Of a DNA stretch of 64,000 bases, positions 1-7,512 are shown piece by piece. A model generated the notes under the pieces. That model saw only the letters and a list, made by a program, of their open reading frames with translations. It searched no databases and was not told the origin of the DNA. A program made the translations under genes and the position numbers. The number at the start of each line of letters is the position of its first letter. Position 1 is the first letter of the stretch. The DNA comes from Gammaproteobacteria bacterium. Lineage in GTDB: Bacteria; Pseudomonadota; Gammaproteobacteria; Xanthomonadales; Wenzhouxiangellaceae. The stretch is taken from contig PXBD01000032.1 in NCBI GenBank assembly GCA_003565625.1, positions 1 through 64,000 on the forward strand, in the 5' to 3' direction.

Positions 1-2
1 CT

Positions 3-233
3 CTGCTCTACGTTGGCCTGGCGCATGCCATGGACGGAGCGGCCGAAAAGGCCGTCACCGTATGGCGCCACGTCCACGACTACAACCGCATCGTCGTTCA
101 GCGCGAGGTGAACCTGATCCTTTTTCTTGCCGACAGCGGCGATCTGCCGGCTGCCGACAACCTGGTCGAGCGTATCGAGCGGGTCATCGACGAGCAGAAC
201 GTGATGCCGGGCAGCCAGGGCGCCTATTACTGA
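3..233 (+). CDS. 3' end of an unidentified protein gene (5' truncated by the window)
   Basis: An open frame runs in from the window edge and stops at TGA 231-233, giving about 76 C-terminal residues ending in GAYY. No family is recognised. The visible part is predicted to be almost wholly helical, with two amphipathic helices (AEKAVTVWRHVHDYNRIV and DLPAADNLVERIERVIDEQN) separated by a short LADSGD turn, the look of a TPR-like helical hairpin. It has no heme-binding, metal or membrane motif. It converges on the NapC/NirT gene with a 42-base gap, so it is not in the same transcript. An ATG at 30 is in frame, but the open frame upstream of it makes it an internal methionine. Confidence 0.55.
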   Translation: MLYVGLAHAMDGAAEKAVTVWRHVHDYNRIVVQREVNLILFLADSGDLPAADNLVERIERVIDEQNVMPGSQGAYY

Positions 234-275
234 CCCGGCAAACAGACGGTTGCCGGGTGAATGCAAAACCGATGG

Positions 276-914
276 TTACGGGCTGCCGGCAGCGGCTGCC
301 TCGGCCTGCTCGTAGTCGCGCCGCGACATGCCGTGGGCTACCCCGTCGTGGCAGTCGATGCAGGTCTGGCCCTGTTCCTGGGCGCGCTGATGCAGCATCC
401 AGGCGGGGCGACTCTGGCCTTCTTCGGCCATGGCTTCCCAGGTATGGCAGTTGCGACACTCGCGCGAGTCGGTGGCCTTCATCTTGTCCCAGACGCGGTT
501 CGCCATGACCGGACGGTAGTCGTCGTATTTTTCCTGTGTGCTGATCTTGCCCATTAAGTGGGCCGGCAGTTCGACCAGGCCGGCGTTGATCTTGACCGCC
601 ATCTTGGGGAAGTACTCCTTGGGCAAGTGACAGTCAGCGCATTCGGCCCGCACGCCGCTCGCGTTGTTCCAGTGCGATCCCTCGGCCACGGCCGGCAACA
701 CGAAGGCTTCCATTTCGTGGCAGCTGATGCAGAATTCGGTCGTTGAGGTCACGTCGATGATCGTCATCTTGGTTTGCCAGCCGGCGATGCCGACCACCAC
801 CCCGATGATGACCAGCACACCCGCCCCGAGCTTGGCCGCCGGCTGCGTGATCAGGTTCCAAACCCAGCGGAACAGCCGGACGATGATATTGGGACGCTTC
901 TCGTGTTCGGCCAT
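276..914 (-). CDS. NapC/NirT-family tetraheme cytochrome c (membrane quinol dehydrogenase)
   Basis: The 212-residue product has one N-terminal transmembrane anchor (about residues 28-47, AGVLVIIGVVVGIAGW) and four CXXCH heme sites: CISCH, CADCH, CRNCH and CIDCH. That architecture and length are typical of NapC/NirT/CymA proteins, which take electrons from (mena)quinol and pass them to periplasmic reductases or small cytochromes. The start at 914 is preceded by GAGGAAA. An FNR-type promoter lies immediately upstream, so anaerobic induction is likely. No terminal reductase is adjacent, so the partner is unknown. The small tetraheme cytochrome at 7513-7824 is a possible acceptor by analogy with the CymA-STC pair of Shewanella (inference). 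Confidence 0.92.
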   Translation of the reverse strand: MAEHEKRPNIIVRLFRWVWNLITQPAAKLGAGVLVIIGVVVGIAGWQTKMTIIDVTSTTEFCISCHEMEAFVLPAVAEGSHWNNASGVRAECADCHLPKEYFPKMAVKINAGLVELPAHLMGKISTQEKYDDYRPVMANRVWDKMKATDSRECRNCHTWEAMAEEGQSRPAWMLHQRAQEQGQTCIDCHDGVAHGMSRRDYEQAEAAAAGSP

Positions 915-936
915 GACTCATTTCCTCACAAATATG

Positions 937-985
937 GAAATCAATGATAAACGGTGGCACCGGCAGGCAATTTGATGCTGATCAA
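937..985 (-). promoter_or_regulatory. FNR-dependent class II promoter of the NapC/NirT gene
   Basis: A perfect FNR box, TTGATGCTGATCAA, lies at 972-985. On the minus strand a TATCAT -10 element lies at 942-947. A transcription start near 937 would put the box centre at -41.5, the classic class II FNR position. The ATG at 914 follows about 22 bases later, with GAGGAAA as ribosome-binding site. The fnr gene itself is at 59321-60082. Confidence 0.8.
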
Positions 986-1047
986 ATACTGCTTTGTGCA
1001 TCAGCGGTCGAATGCAACCAAGCCGCTTGCTCGTTGGGGCGCGGCTT

Positions 1048-2466
1048 TTAGCCCTTGTCGCTATCCGCCAGGGCCTTGCTCGCCCACTGCCAGGCGGCCA
1101 CGGTCGAAGGGAAGCCGACGGTGTTGGTGCCCAGCACGATGGCATGTTCGATTTCCTCGGCGCTGACCCCGTGCTGGCGGGCGCGACGCACGTGCGACTT
1201 CAGCGCCGACTCCAGACGCGCGCCGGCGCAGATGCCAATCTTGACCAGGGCGCGGGTTTTTTCATCCAGCGGGCCGGCGCTGTCCAGGCTGCCGCCCATC
1301 TGGCTGTGGGCCGCGGCAACCTCGGGGAAGCGGTCGGTAAAACGGCCGAAGGTGTAGGGAATGTCGTTGCTCATGAAAAGCTCCTTATCTTGGGTTGAAT
1401 GCAGACCCCGGGTGCTGGCCTGCCAGGCAGGATAGCCCCCGCGCAAACCGCGGATGTCCTGATAGTCGTAACGCCTTAGAATCTCGGCCGCCGTGCGACA
1501 GCGTGCCCCGCTCTCGCAGTACAGCACGCAGCGGGACAGGTTGGGTGGGGTGTGACCGGACTGCAGATCCGACAGCGGCAGGTTGACCGCGCCGGAAATA
1601 TGCCCGGCTGCGAATTCGTCGGGCTCGCGCACGTCCAGGAACGTCCAGTCGGTCAGGGTCGCGGCTTCGGCCACGTCAATCTCGCGCAGCGCGGGTGCCG
1701 TTGCGCCATGCAGGACGATGTTGTCGACCGATCCGCTGCAGACCGCGCAGTCCGGGCGGCGGCGTACGGCCATCAGGCGGCTGTGGCCGTCACGGGCATC
1801 CATCGCCCACAACCGGCCGCACAGGCTTTCCAGTTCGCCATTGCAGCCCAGCAGCAGTTTGATTGCTTCACTGGCCTGGAGACTGCCGGTCATGCCGACC
1901 AGTGAGCCCAGCACGCCGGCCTCGGCGCAGTTCGGAACCCAGCCGGTGGGCGCTTCCGGGAACAGGCAGCGCAGGCACGGGCCGTGGCCGGCATGGAATA
2001 CCGTGACCAGGGCTTCCATGCCGGTGACCGAGCCGTAGACCAGGGGCCGGTCGAACTTGACGCAGGCATCGGCCACCAGGTACTTGGTCGCGTAATTGTC
2101 GCTGCCGTCGATGATCACGTCGTGCTCGGTCAGCAAGGCTTCGATGTTGTCCAGATCCAGGCGCGCGTTGAGGCCCCGAACTTCGATGTCCGGGTTCAGG
2201 TCGGTGAGCCGCTCGGCGGCGGCCTCGACCTTGGGCCGGCCGAGGCTGGATTCGCCAAACAACACCTGGCGCTGCAGGTTGCTGCGGTCGACTCGGTCAT
2301 TGTCGATGACAGTGATGTGGCCGACGCCGGCGCCGGCAAGATAGGGCAGTACGGCGCAGCCCAGCCCGCCAGCGCCCACGCACAGCGCCCGCCCGGCGGC
2401 CAGTCGCTTTTGCCCGGCTGGCCCGATTTCGGGCAGGATGATCTGTTTGGCATAGCGTTCGCTCAT
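1048..2466 (-). CDS. moeB: MoeB/ThiF-type adenylyltransferase fused to rhodanese and CMD domains
   Basis: The 472-residue frame has three parts. Residues 1-245 are an E1-like MoeB domain with GAGGLG nucleotide loop, NLQRQVLF arginine finger, two zinc CXXC pairs (CLRC, CAVC) and the conserved NCAEAGVLG cysteine. MoeB adenylates the C-terminal Gly-Gly of MoaD. Residues 265-360 are a rhodanese domain with active-site loop YCESGARC (Cys317), a likely sulfur donor. Residues 365-472 are a carboxymuconolactone-decarboxylase/AhpD-like domain in which the usual CXXC is replaced (RLESALKSH), so no redox cysteine pair remains. MoeB-rhodanese fusions are known; the added CMD is unusual. The gene overlaps the mobA-like gene by 4 bases (ATGA) and ends the moa operon. 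An internal start can yield the CMD alone. Confidence 0.88.
   Translation of the reverse strand: MSERYAKQIILPEIGPAGQKRLAAGRALCVGAGGLGCAVLPYLAGAGVGHITVIDNDRVDRSNLQRQVLFGESSLGRPKVEAAAERLTDLNPDIEVRGLNARLDLDNIEALLTEHDVIIDGSDNYATKYLVADACVKFDRPLVYGSVTGMEALVTVFHAGHGPCLRCLFPEAPTGWVPNCAEAGVLGSLVGMTGSLQASEAIKLLLGCNGELESLCGRLWAMDARDGHSRLMAVRRRPDCAVCSGSVDNIVLHGATAPALREIDVAEAATLTDWTFLDVREPDEFAAGHISGAVNLPLSDLQSGHTPPNLSRCVLYCESGARCRTAAEILRRYDYQDIRGLRGGYPAWQASTRGLHSTQDKELFMSNDIPYTFGRFTDRFPEVAAAHSQMGGSLDSAGPLDEKTRALVKIGICAGARLESALKSHVRRARQHGVSAEEIEHAIVLGTNTVGFPSTVAAWQWASKALADSDKG
1372..1386 (-). promoter_or_regulatory. internal ribosome-binding site and ATG for a free CMD-domain protein
   Basis: Inside the moeB frame the minus strand reads AAGGAG (1381-1386), a 6-base spacer, then ATG (1374-1372), an ideal Shine-Dalgarno and start. 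It falls exactly between the rhodanese and CMD domains; the linker residues DKELF are the translated ribosome-binding site. Initiation here would give a separate 108-residue protein (1048-1374) in the same frame. This looks like an ancestral gene boundary whose stop codon was lost. Confidence 0.6.
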
Positions 2467-3035
2467 GGGCTTGAGCCCGCCGCCTCCAGGCGCCGGCGCA
2501 GCTCGTTCAGCTCCTCCAGGCTGGCCGCATGGTCAAGACCGTCATCCGGCAGCGAGGCAACCACGGGCAGCTGCAAGCCTGCCGCCAGAGCCGCCAGCGA
2601 GGCTTCGGTGGACAGGGTGGCGTCAACTGCGGCCTGCAGCTCGGGTCCGGCTCGCAAGACCATGGGCAGCGGCCCCAGGTCAAACAGCGCCCCGCGGCCG
2701 TCAAACTCGGCGATGTCGGCCAGCCGCGCCAGTGCGCGCGGGCTCACGGCCGGCATGTCGATTGCGACAATGATCAGGGTTGCTCCGGCGGCGAGACCCG
2801 GATGATCCAGCGCGGAGCGCAGCCCGCCCAGCGGTCCAAGACCCTCGACCCGATCGGGGATGGCATTGGCGCAGTCGTCGATGCCGCTGATCAGAACCGT
2901 TTCCACGCCGGCGCGCTGCAGAATGCGCTCGGCCTGTTCCCGCAGCGAGATGCCGTGCCGCCAGGGCCAGTCTGCTCCGTCACGCCCGCCGGCCAGAACC
3001 AGGCCGACGCGCTCAGTCGCTGCTGCGCAAGGCAT
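2463..3035 (-). CDS. MobA-like nucleotidyltransferase (divergent)
   Basis: A 190-residue protein begins with an NTP-transferase loop (VGLVLAGG) and keeps GPLGGL and a DMP motif, as in MobA, which attaches GMP to molybdopterin. The usual RMGGxDK signature after LAGG is replaced by RDGADWPWRHG, so the catalytic-loop lysine and the second glycine pair are missing. It may therefore be a degenerate or altered-specificity relative. ATG 3035 is chosen because the only longer start is TTG 3065, deeper inside moaE. It overlaps moaE by 23 bases and moeB by 4, which places it in the Moco operon. Confidence 0.7.
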   Translation of the reverse strand: MPCAAATERVGLVLAGGRDGADWPWRHGISLREQAERILQRAGVETVLISGIDDCANAIPDRVEGLGPLGGLRSALDHPGLAAGATLIIVAIDMPAVSPRALARLADIAEFDGRGALFDLGPLPMVLRAGPELQAAVDATLSTEASLAALAAGLQLPVVASLPDDGLDHAASLEELNELRRRLEAAGSSP

Positions 3036-3450
3036 GGCCCTTGATCCATTCGCTGTCGCCGTCAACGTAGTGCTCTTGTTTCCAGATCGGCGCGCGGACT
3101 TTCATCTGTTCGATCAAATGGCGGCAGGCCTTGAACGACTCATCCCGATGCCCGGAACTGACCGCGGTGATCACGCTGGCCTCGCCGATTTCCAGGCGTC
3201 CCTGACGATGAACCAGGTAGACGCGCAGATCCGGCCCCCATTGGTCAATCGCCTCCTGGCAGATTTCACTGAAGATGTTCCGACACAACTGCGGATGAAG
3301 GTCGTAACTGACCGCGGTCACGGGACGGCCGTCGTTGAGGTTGCGAACCCGGCCGATGAAAAGGGCGGCGGCGCCGTGCGCGTCGCTGCAGCAGTGCTGC
3401 AGGGCAGCCATTGGATCGAGGATCGCTTCGGTAATGTCAACATGGATCAT
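3013..3450 (-). CDS. moaE: molybdopterin synthase catalytic (large) subunit MoaE
   Basis: The 145-residue product starts MIHVDITEAILDP at 3450 and has the MoaE core: FIGRVRNLNDG, VSSGHRDESF and the active-site stretch MKVRAPIWKQE, with both catalytic lysines. MoaE transfers sulfur from the MoaD C-terminus onto precursor Z to make molybdopterin, in the cytoplasm as a MoaD2-MoaE2 complex. The open frame extends upstream to 3597, but that part overlaps moaD in another frame and lacks family similarity. The gene follows moaD by 22 bases and overlaps the mobA-like gene. Confidence 0.93.
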   Translation of the reverse strand: MIHVDITEAILDPMAALQHCCSDAHGAAALFIGRVRNLNDGRPVTAVSYDLHPQLCRNIFSEICQEAIDQWGPDLRVYLVHRQGRLEIGEASVITAVSSGHRDESFKACRHLIEQMKVRAPIWKQEHYVDGDSEWIKGHALRSSD

Positions 3451-3472
3451 GCGGGCCCTCCGTTTGGCACCG

Positions 3473-3727
3473 TCAGCCGCCACAGACCGGCGGCAGAATG
3501 GAAATCTCGCGGTCGGGCACGATCTCGTCATCGTCGAGCACGGCGCTGTCGGTGGCAAACGCCGAGGCCTTGAGCAGCGAGCGGGCATTGGCGTCACGCA
3601 GAGTGGCTTCCATGGCCGCGCGCAGATCCGCTACGCGGGCCTGCTCGGGAATCTCCACCGTCAGACGGCTGTCTGGATTTCCCTGGCGAAAGGCGCCAAA
3701 CAAACGTACGGTGATTGCTCGGTTCAT
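3473..3727 (-). CDS. moaD: molybdopterin synthase sulfur carrier subunit MoaD
   Basis: This is an 84-residue ubiquitin-like protein (MNRAITVRLFGAFRQ...) ending PPVCGG. The terminal Gly-Gly is the residue pair adenylated by MoeB and then thiocarboxylated. Two ATGs are in frame. The first (3736) abuts the GAGGAG ribosome-binding site with no spacer, whereas ATG 3727 lies 9 bases after it, so 3727 is preferred. It sits between moaC and moaE, giving the carrier, the synthase and the activating enzyme (moeB) in one operon. Confidence 0.92.
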   Translation of the reverse strand: MNRAITVRLFGAFRQGNPDSRLTVEIPEQARVADLRAAMEATLRDANARSLLKASAFATDSAVLDDDEIVPDREISILPPVCGG

Positions 3728-3779
3728 GCAGTTCATCTCCTCGCCATATCAATCTCGAAGCCCGCGGCCAGCAGTGCTG

Positions 3780-4286
3780 TCAGGCCGTCTCCGGCGGCTC
3801 AAAACCCTGCGGCAGTGTAGGCAAACCATCGGGGTGGATGAACAGCCCCGACTTGCCGCCTTCCTTGAGCAGCAGGCGGATGCCATCAATGGCCAGATCA
3901 GCCTGAACCTGCTTGGCCAGATCCCAGATGGTCATCAATGCGCCGCTGACCCCGGCCAGCGCCTCCATTTCCACGCCAGTGCGCGCCGACGTTGCTGCCT
4001 GACAGAATACATGAACGCCGGGCAGGGTTTCATCGGGTCGGAACGCGACGGCGACGTGATCCAGGCCCAGCGGATGGCACAGCGGGATGATTTCGGCGGT
4101 CCGCTTGGCCGCCAGCACGCCGGCCACTTCGGCCAGGCGCAATGGGTCTCCCTTGGGCAGGGTGGCGTCACGGACCTGCACGAAGGTGGCGGCGGACATG
4201 CGGATGAATCCGGTGGCAATGGCCCGTCTCCGGGTGACGGCCTTGGCACCTACATCGACCATTTTGTAGTGGCGGCGATCGGACAT
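3780..4286 (-). CDS. moaC: cyclic pyranopterin monophosphate synthase MoaC
   Basis: A 168-residue protein has the MoaC signatures KMVDVGAKAVTRR, the LCHPLGLDHV loop and ARTGVEMEAL. MoaC converts the MoaA product 3',8-cyclo-7,8-dihydro-GTP to cyclic pyranopterin monophosphate, the first committed Moco precursor. It is the first gene of the minus-strand moaC-moaD-moaE-mobA-moeB cluster, with 52 bases to moaD. moaA and moeA are not in the window. The 130-base upstream gap shows no recognisable Moco riboswitch. Confidence 0.95.
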   Translation of the reverse strand: MSDRRHYKMVDVGAKAVTRRRAIATGFIRMSAATFVQVRDATLPKGDPLRLAEVAGVLAAKRTAEIIPLCHPLGLDHVAVAFRPDETLPGVHVFCQAATSARTGVEMEALAGVSGALMTIWDLAKQVQADLAIDGIRLLLKEGGKSGLFIHPDGLPTLPQGFEPPETA

Positions 4287-4416
4287 CAGATAGCGGATAC
4301 TCCCTGTCTCAAGTCAACATGATGAGCTAATGATAGGGCTTTTGCGCCGGATCGGTTTGGCGCTCGATCATAGGAGCGGGTAAGATGCTCACACCCCAAT
4401 GGAGGACACGCGGCTG

Positions 4417-5169
4417 ATGGACAGTGCGAACCTGGGGCTGGAAGTCGGCGACTCGCTGCAGCTGCAGTTCGTCAACGACAATGCCGGCAACCGACACTAC
4501 GTGAAGGTGGTGGGCTGTTATCCCGGCCGCAGCATTCTGGTCAGTACGCCGCAGGTGGCAGGGCGGATCATGCTGGTGCGCCAGGATCAGGCCGTCATCG
4601 TGCGCCTGATGGTCGGCAATGACGTTGTCGGCTTCAATTCCACGGTCTTGCGCAGCTGCGCCCGACCGTATCCCTACCTGCACCTGGGCTACCCGCGGGA
4701 GTTGCAAAGCAGCAGTGTGCGCAAGGCCTTGCGGGTCAGTCTGGATTCGGTGGTTTCTTTGCGCCGCCTGGGGCCGGACGATCAGCCGGACCGGGTTCAC
4801 CCTGCTTTCGCCGGACGTACTCGCGACATCAGCACCACCGGTGCGCTGGTCAGCAGCAGTGCCCGCCTGGGTGCGCTCGGCGATCGTCTGGCGGTGGCCA
4901 TGCGCGTGGCAGTGGCAGGCTTTGCCGAAGAAATCCGGCTGCGCGCGACCATCCGCAACACCGCCGTACTGTCGGCCGGTGACGACACTGCCGGCACGCT
5001 CTTTGGCCTGGAGTTCGACCCACCCGAGCGGCGCGAGGCGATTCTGCTCCACGGCCACGTCTTCCAGACGATTTTGCAGCACATGGGGAAAATGGCCGCT
5101 CCGTTCGATGAACAGGAGGTCGCCGAGATACCCGAAACGGCCGCCGAGGGTGATGTGTTCGAGCCCTGA
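4417..5169 (+). CDS. YcgR-like PilZ-domain protein (c-di-GMP receptor)
   Basis: The 250-residue product has an N-terminal beta-barrel half (residues 1-90) resembling the YcgR N-domain. It is followed by a PilZ domain with an arginine motif (VRKALRVSL, RxxxR) and RDISTTGALV, the DxSxxG loop that together bind cyclic-di-GMP. In YcgR proteins this adjusts flagellar motor function; here the output is unknown because no flagellar gene is in view. ATG 4417 has GGAGGA 10 bases upstream; the alternative ATG 4399 has no ribosome-binding site. A second PilZ gene converges on it 31 bases downstream. Confidence 0.82.
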   Translation: MDSANLGLEVGDSLQLQFVNDNAGNRHYVKVVGCYPGRSILVSTPQVAGRIMLVRQDQAVIVRLMVGNDVVGFNSTVLRSCARPYPYLHLGYPRELQSSSVRKALRVSLDSVVSLRRLGPDDQPDRVHPAFAGRTRDISTTGALVSSSARLGALGDRLAVAMRVAVAGFAEEIRLRATIRNTAVLSAGDDTAGTLFGLEFDPPERREAILLHGHVFQTILQHMGKMAAPFDEQEVAEIPETAAEGDVFEP

Positions 5170-5200
5170 GAGTATCCTTAAGGGCTTGCCGCGTGGCCCG

Positions 5201-5551
5201 CTAGTCGACCCCTGTGAACACGTAGCCGGCCGTCAGTTGCTCCATGGCCTGGCGGAATTCGGCCGACGGCGCGAGCACAAGCAGGCCCAGATCAAACAAC
5301 TCCGGGTTGGCTTCGGGTCGACACCAGCGGACCTCGGCCTCAAAGGCGACCGGCTCGCGCGGCCCCCATTCCTCCGGCGGGGTGAATTGCAGACGCAGCC
5401 GGGCACCTTTCTCGAGCGGGTTTTCGGTGACCAGCATCAGGCCGCGCTCGGAAATATCGACCAGGTGTCCGACCAGCCCGCCGTGGTCGCGGTTGAATAC
5501 CTTGAGATAAATCACCGAGCTATAGCGCGGATGTTTGCGTTCGTCCAGCAT
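5201..5551 (-). CDS. small PilZ-domain protein
   Basis: This is a 116-residue stand-alone PilZ domain. RKHPRY (RxxxR) at residues 5-10 and DISERG (DxSxxG) near residue 38 form the c-di-GMP site, followed by beta strands with LRLQFTPPEEWG and a helical C-terminus. ATG 5551 has AAGG about 9 bases upstream; the longer open frame to 5875 runs antisense into the prenyltransferase gene and is rejected. It faces the YcgR-like gene tail to tail and menA head to head. Its partner is unknown. Confidence 0.82.
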   Translation of the reverse strand: MLDERKHPRYSSVIYLKVFNRDHGGLVGHLVDISERGLMLVTENPLEKGARLRLQFTPPEEWGPREPVAFEAEVRWCRPEANPELFDLGLLVLAPSAEFRQAMEQLTAGYVFTGVD

Positions 5552-5654
5552 TCGTTCGGCCTTGGCAGTCCAGCATACCCAATCTGCAGTATACCGACCC
5601 GGCGGCACCGGACAACAGCCTGCGATGGCTGCTCTGGTCGGGGATAATCTCGTC

Positions 5655-6578
5655 ATGACTTCCAACTCGCCACGCTGGCCGACAATCGCATGGCATGCGA
5701 TCCGCCCGCATACTCTGCCGCTGTCGCTTTCGCCTGTCCTGCTGGGCTCGGTAGCCGGTTGGGCTGAAAGCGGTCTGGTGCGGCTCGATATCAGCCTGGC
5801 CGCGGCCCTGTCGGCGGCCTGCATGCAGATCGGGGCCAACCTGCAAAACGATGCCGCCGACGCGCTCGACGGCACCGATCAAATCGATCGGGCCGGACCG
5901 CCGCGGGTGACCTCCCGGGGCTGGGTCAGCGCCAGCCGGGTGCTGTTCGCGGCCCGGGTGAGTTTTGGCCTGGCCGTGTTCAGCGGGCTCTACCTGGTGG
6001 TCGTCGGTGGCTGGCCGCTGGTTCTGCTTGGCCTGCTGGCCGTGGCTGCCGCCTGGGCCTACTCCGGCGGGCCGCGCCCGATTGCCCGCGGCCCCTTCGG
6101 TGAACTGGTGGTCCTGCTGTTTTTTGGTTTCGTCGCGGTGACCGGGGTCGGCTGGTTATACAGCGGGCTTGTTACCGGGCCAATGCTGCTGGCCGGCCTG
6201 GTCGTCGGTCTGCCGGCGGCCGCGGTGCTGACCATCAATAACCTGCGAGATCTGGACGGCGATCGCCGGGCAGGGCGACAGACGCTCGCCATCCGGCTGG
6301 GCGAGCAGGGGTCGGTCCGGGCCATTGCCGGGATGCTGCTGGCAGTTGTGCCGGCCATTTGCCTGCTGGCCTGGTGGGGACCACCCTGGTCGGGGGCTGT
6401 GCTGGGTCTGCCGAGCCTGGCCCTGCTGCCGGCGATTCTGCGTTCGCTTCAGCCACCCCTGTCGGCGCAGGCCGGGAATGCCAACCTGCGCCGCACCACT
6501 CGCTTTCAGATGGTCTTAAGTCTGGCGGTCGCTGCGGGTATCATCGCCTCAGTGACTGTCACCGGAACTGCACCGTGA
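5655..6578 (+). CDS. menA: MenA-like 1,4-dihydroxy-2-naphthoate polyprenyltransferase (UbiA superfamily)
   Basis: The 307-residue, roughly nine-helix membrane protein has the two aspartate-rich prenyl-diphosphate motifs of the UbiA superfamily: NDAADALDGTD near residue 66 and NLRDLDGDRRAGRQTLAIRLG near residue 195. The RAGPPRVTSRGW stretch after motif one and the DLDGDRRAGRQTLA stretch are the MenA rather than UbiA form. It joins the isoprenoid tail to DHNA in menaquinone synthesis, which would supply the quinol used by the NapC/NirT protein. It overlaps the transporter gene by 4 bases (GTGA). A GATAAT hexamer (5643-5648) sits only 7 bases before ATG 5655, so a very short leader is possible. 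Confidence 0.85.
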   Translation: MTSNSPRWPTIAWHAIRPHTLPLSLSPVLLGSVAGWAESGLVRLDISLAAALSAACMQIGANLQNDAADALDGTDQIDRAGPPRVTSRGWVSASRVLFAARVSFGLAVFSGLYLVVVGGWPLVLLGLLAVAAAWAYSGGPRPIARGPFGELVVLLFFGFVAVTGVGWLYSGLVTGPMLLAGLVVGLPAAAVLTINNLRDLDGDRRAGRQTLAIRLGEQGSVRAIAGMLLAVVPAICLLAWWGPPWSGAVLGLPSLALLPAILRSLQPPLSAQAGNANLRRTTRFQMVLSLAVAAGIIASVTVTGTAP

Positions 6579-7444
6579 ACAATATCCTGCTGCCGCTGGG
6601 GCTTGCCTTCATCATGTTTGCCGTGGGTCTGGGCTTGCGCCTGGCCGACTTTCTCGAGGTGTTTCGGGCCCCGCGCGGTCTGCTGGTTGCGCTGGGGAAC
6701 CAGATCCTGCTGCTGCCGATCATTGGCGCCATTCTGGTCGCCCTGTACAACGGTCGTCCGGAATTTGCCCTGGGCATCATGATCCTGGCGGCCTGCCCGG
6801 GCGGGCCCACCTCGAATCTGCTCACCGTGCTGGCTGGCGGCAATGCCGCGCTGTCGGTATCGGCCACGGCGCTGGCCAGTATGGCCGGCATGCTGACCAT
6901 CCCCCTGATTCTGTGGGCCTCGCAGGGCTGGTTGCTGGGCGAGACCAGCCTGATCACCGTGCCGCCGGGTCAGATCCTTTTGAGTGTCTTTCTGGTTACC
7001 GGGCTGCCGCTACTGAGCGGTATGCTGCTCAATCACACCCGGCCGGGGTGGGGCGATCGACTGCGCCTGCCCGCTCGGCGTCTGGCCACGGCGGCCTTCG
7101 CCTTTATCGTGGTGGGTGCTTTCATCAGCCAGGGTGAGGTGATGATCCGCCATGCGCTGGATCTGGGACCTTACATCCTGGCGCTCAATGTCGGCACCAT
7201 GGCGCTCGGCCTGGGTAGCGCCTGGTGGCTGAAGCTGGACCTGGCCGATCAGGTCGCGGTGGCCATGGAGGGTGGTTTGCAAAACGCGGCCCTGGCGATC
7301 TTCATCGCGGTCAGCCTGTTTGGCGTGCCGGCCATGCTGGTGCCGGCCATTCTGTATGCCTTGCTGATGAATATCACGGCCGTGGCGCTGATCGCCTGGG
7401 CCCGCTCACGGGCCGCGCGCACGGCGGCTTGTACGGGCGCCTAG
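6575..7444 (+). CDS. bile acid:sodium symporter (BASS/SLC10) family transporter
   Basis: This 289-residue integral membrane protein starts at GTG 6575, inside the menA stop (GTGA overlap). It has about nine to ten helices with the BASS core: LAACPGGPTSNLLTVLAGG (first crossing motif) and VAMEGGLQNAALAIFIAVS (second crossing motif, with the conserved E-G-Q-N). Family members carry bile acids, pantothenate, pyruvate or other organic anions with sodium. The substrate here cannot be read from sequence; co-translation with menA is suggestive only. A strong terminator follows. Confidence 0.88.
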   Translation: MNNILLPLGLAFIMFAVGLGLRLADFLEVFRAPRGLLVALGNQILLLPIIGAILVALYNGRPEFALGIMILAACPGGPTSNLLTVLAGGNAALSVSATALASMAGMLTIPLILWASQGWLLGETSLITVPPGQILLSVFLVTGLPLLSGMLLNHTRPGWGDRLRLPARRLATAAFAFIVVGAFISQGEVMIRHALDLGPYILALNVGTMALGLGSAWWLKLDLADQVAVAMEGGLQNAALAIFIAVSLFGVPAMLVPAILYALLMNITAVALIAWARSRAARTAACTGA

Positions 7445-7454
7445 CGGGGCAATC

Positions 7455-7495
7455 AAAAAGGGCCGCAACGCTGCCGTTGCGGCCCGGGGTTTTTC
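7455..7495. terminator. bidirectional rho-independent terminator
   Basis: A perfect 11-base-pair stem, GGGCCGCAACG (7460-7470) and CGTTGCGGCCC (7475-7485), closes a CTGC loop. TTTTT follows on the plus strand (7490-7494) and AAAAA precedes it (7455-7459), so it can terminate the transporter transcript and the convergent cytochrome transcript alike. Confidence 0.88.
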
Positions 7496-7512
7496 CGCCA
7501 ATCAGGCTGCGG

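Noticed and set aside
4287-4416. Molybdenum-cofactor riboswitch upstream of moaC
   Set aside because: No conserved Moco-RNA motif or extended stems recognised in this short gap.
5163-5186. AGCCCT...AGGGCT stem between the convergent PilZ genes as a terminator
   Set aside because: Only six pairs, 13-base loop and no T-tract.
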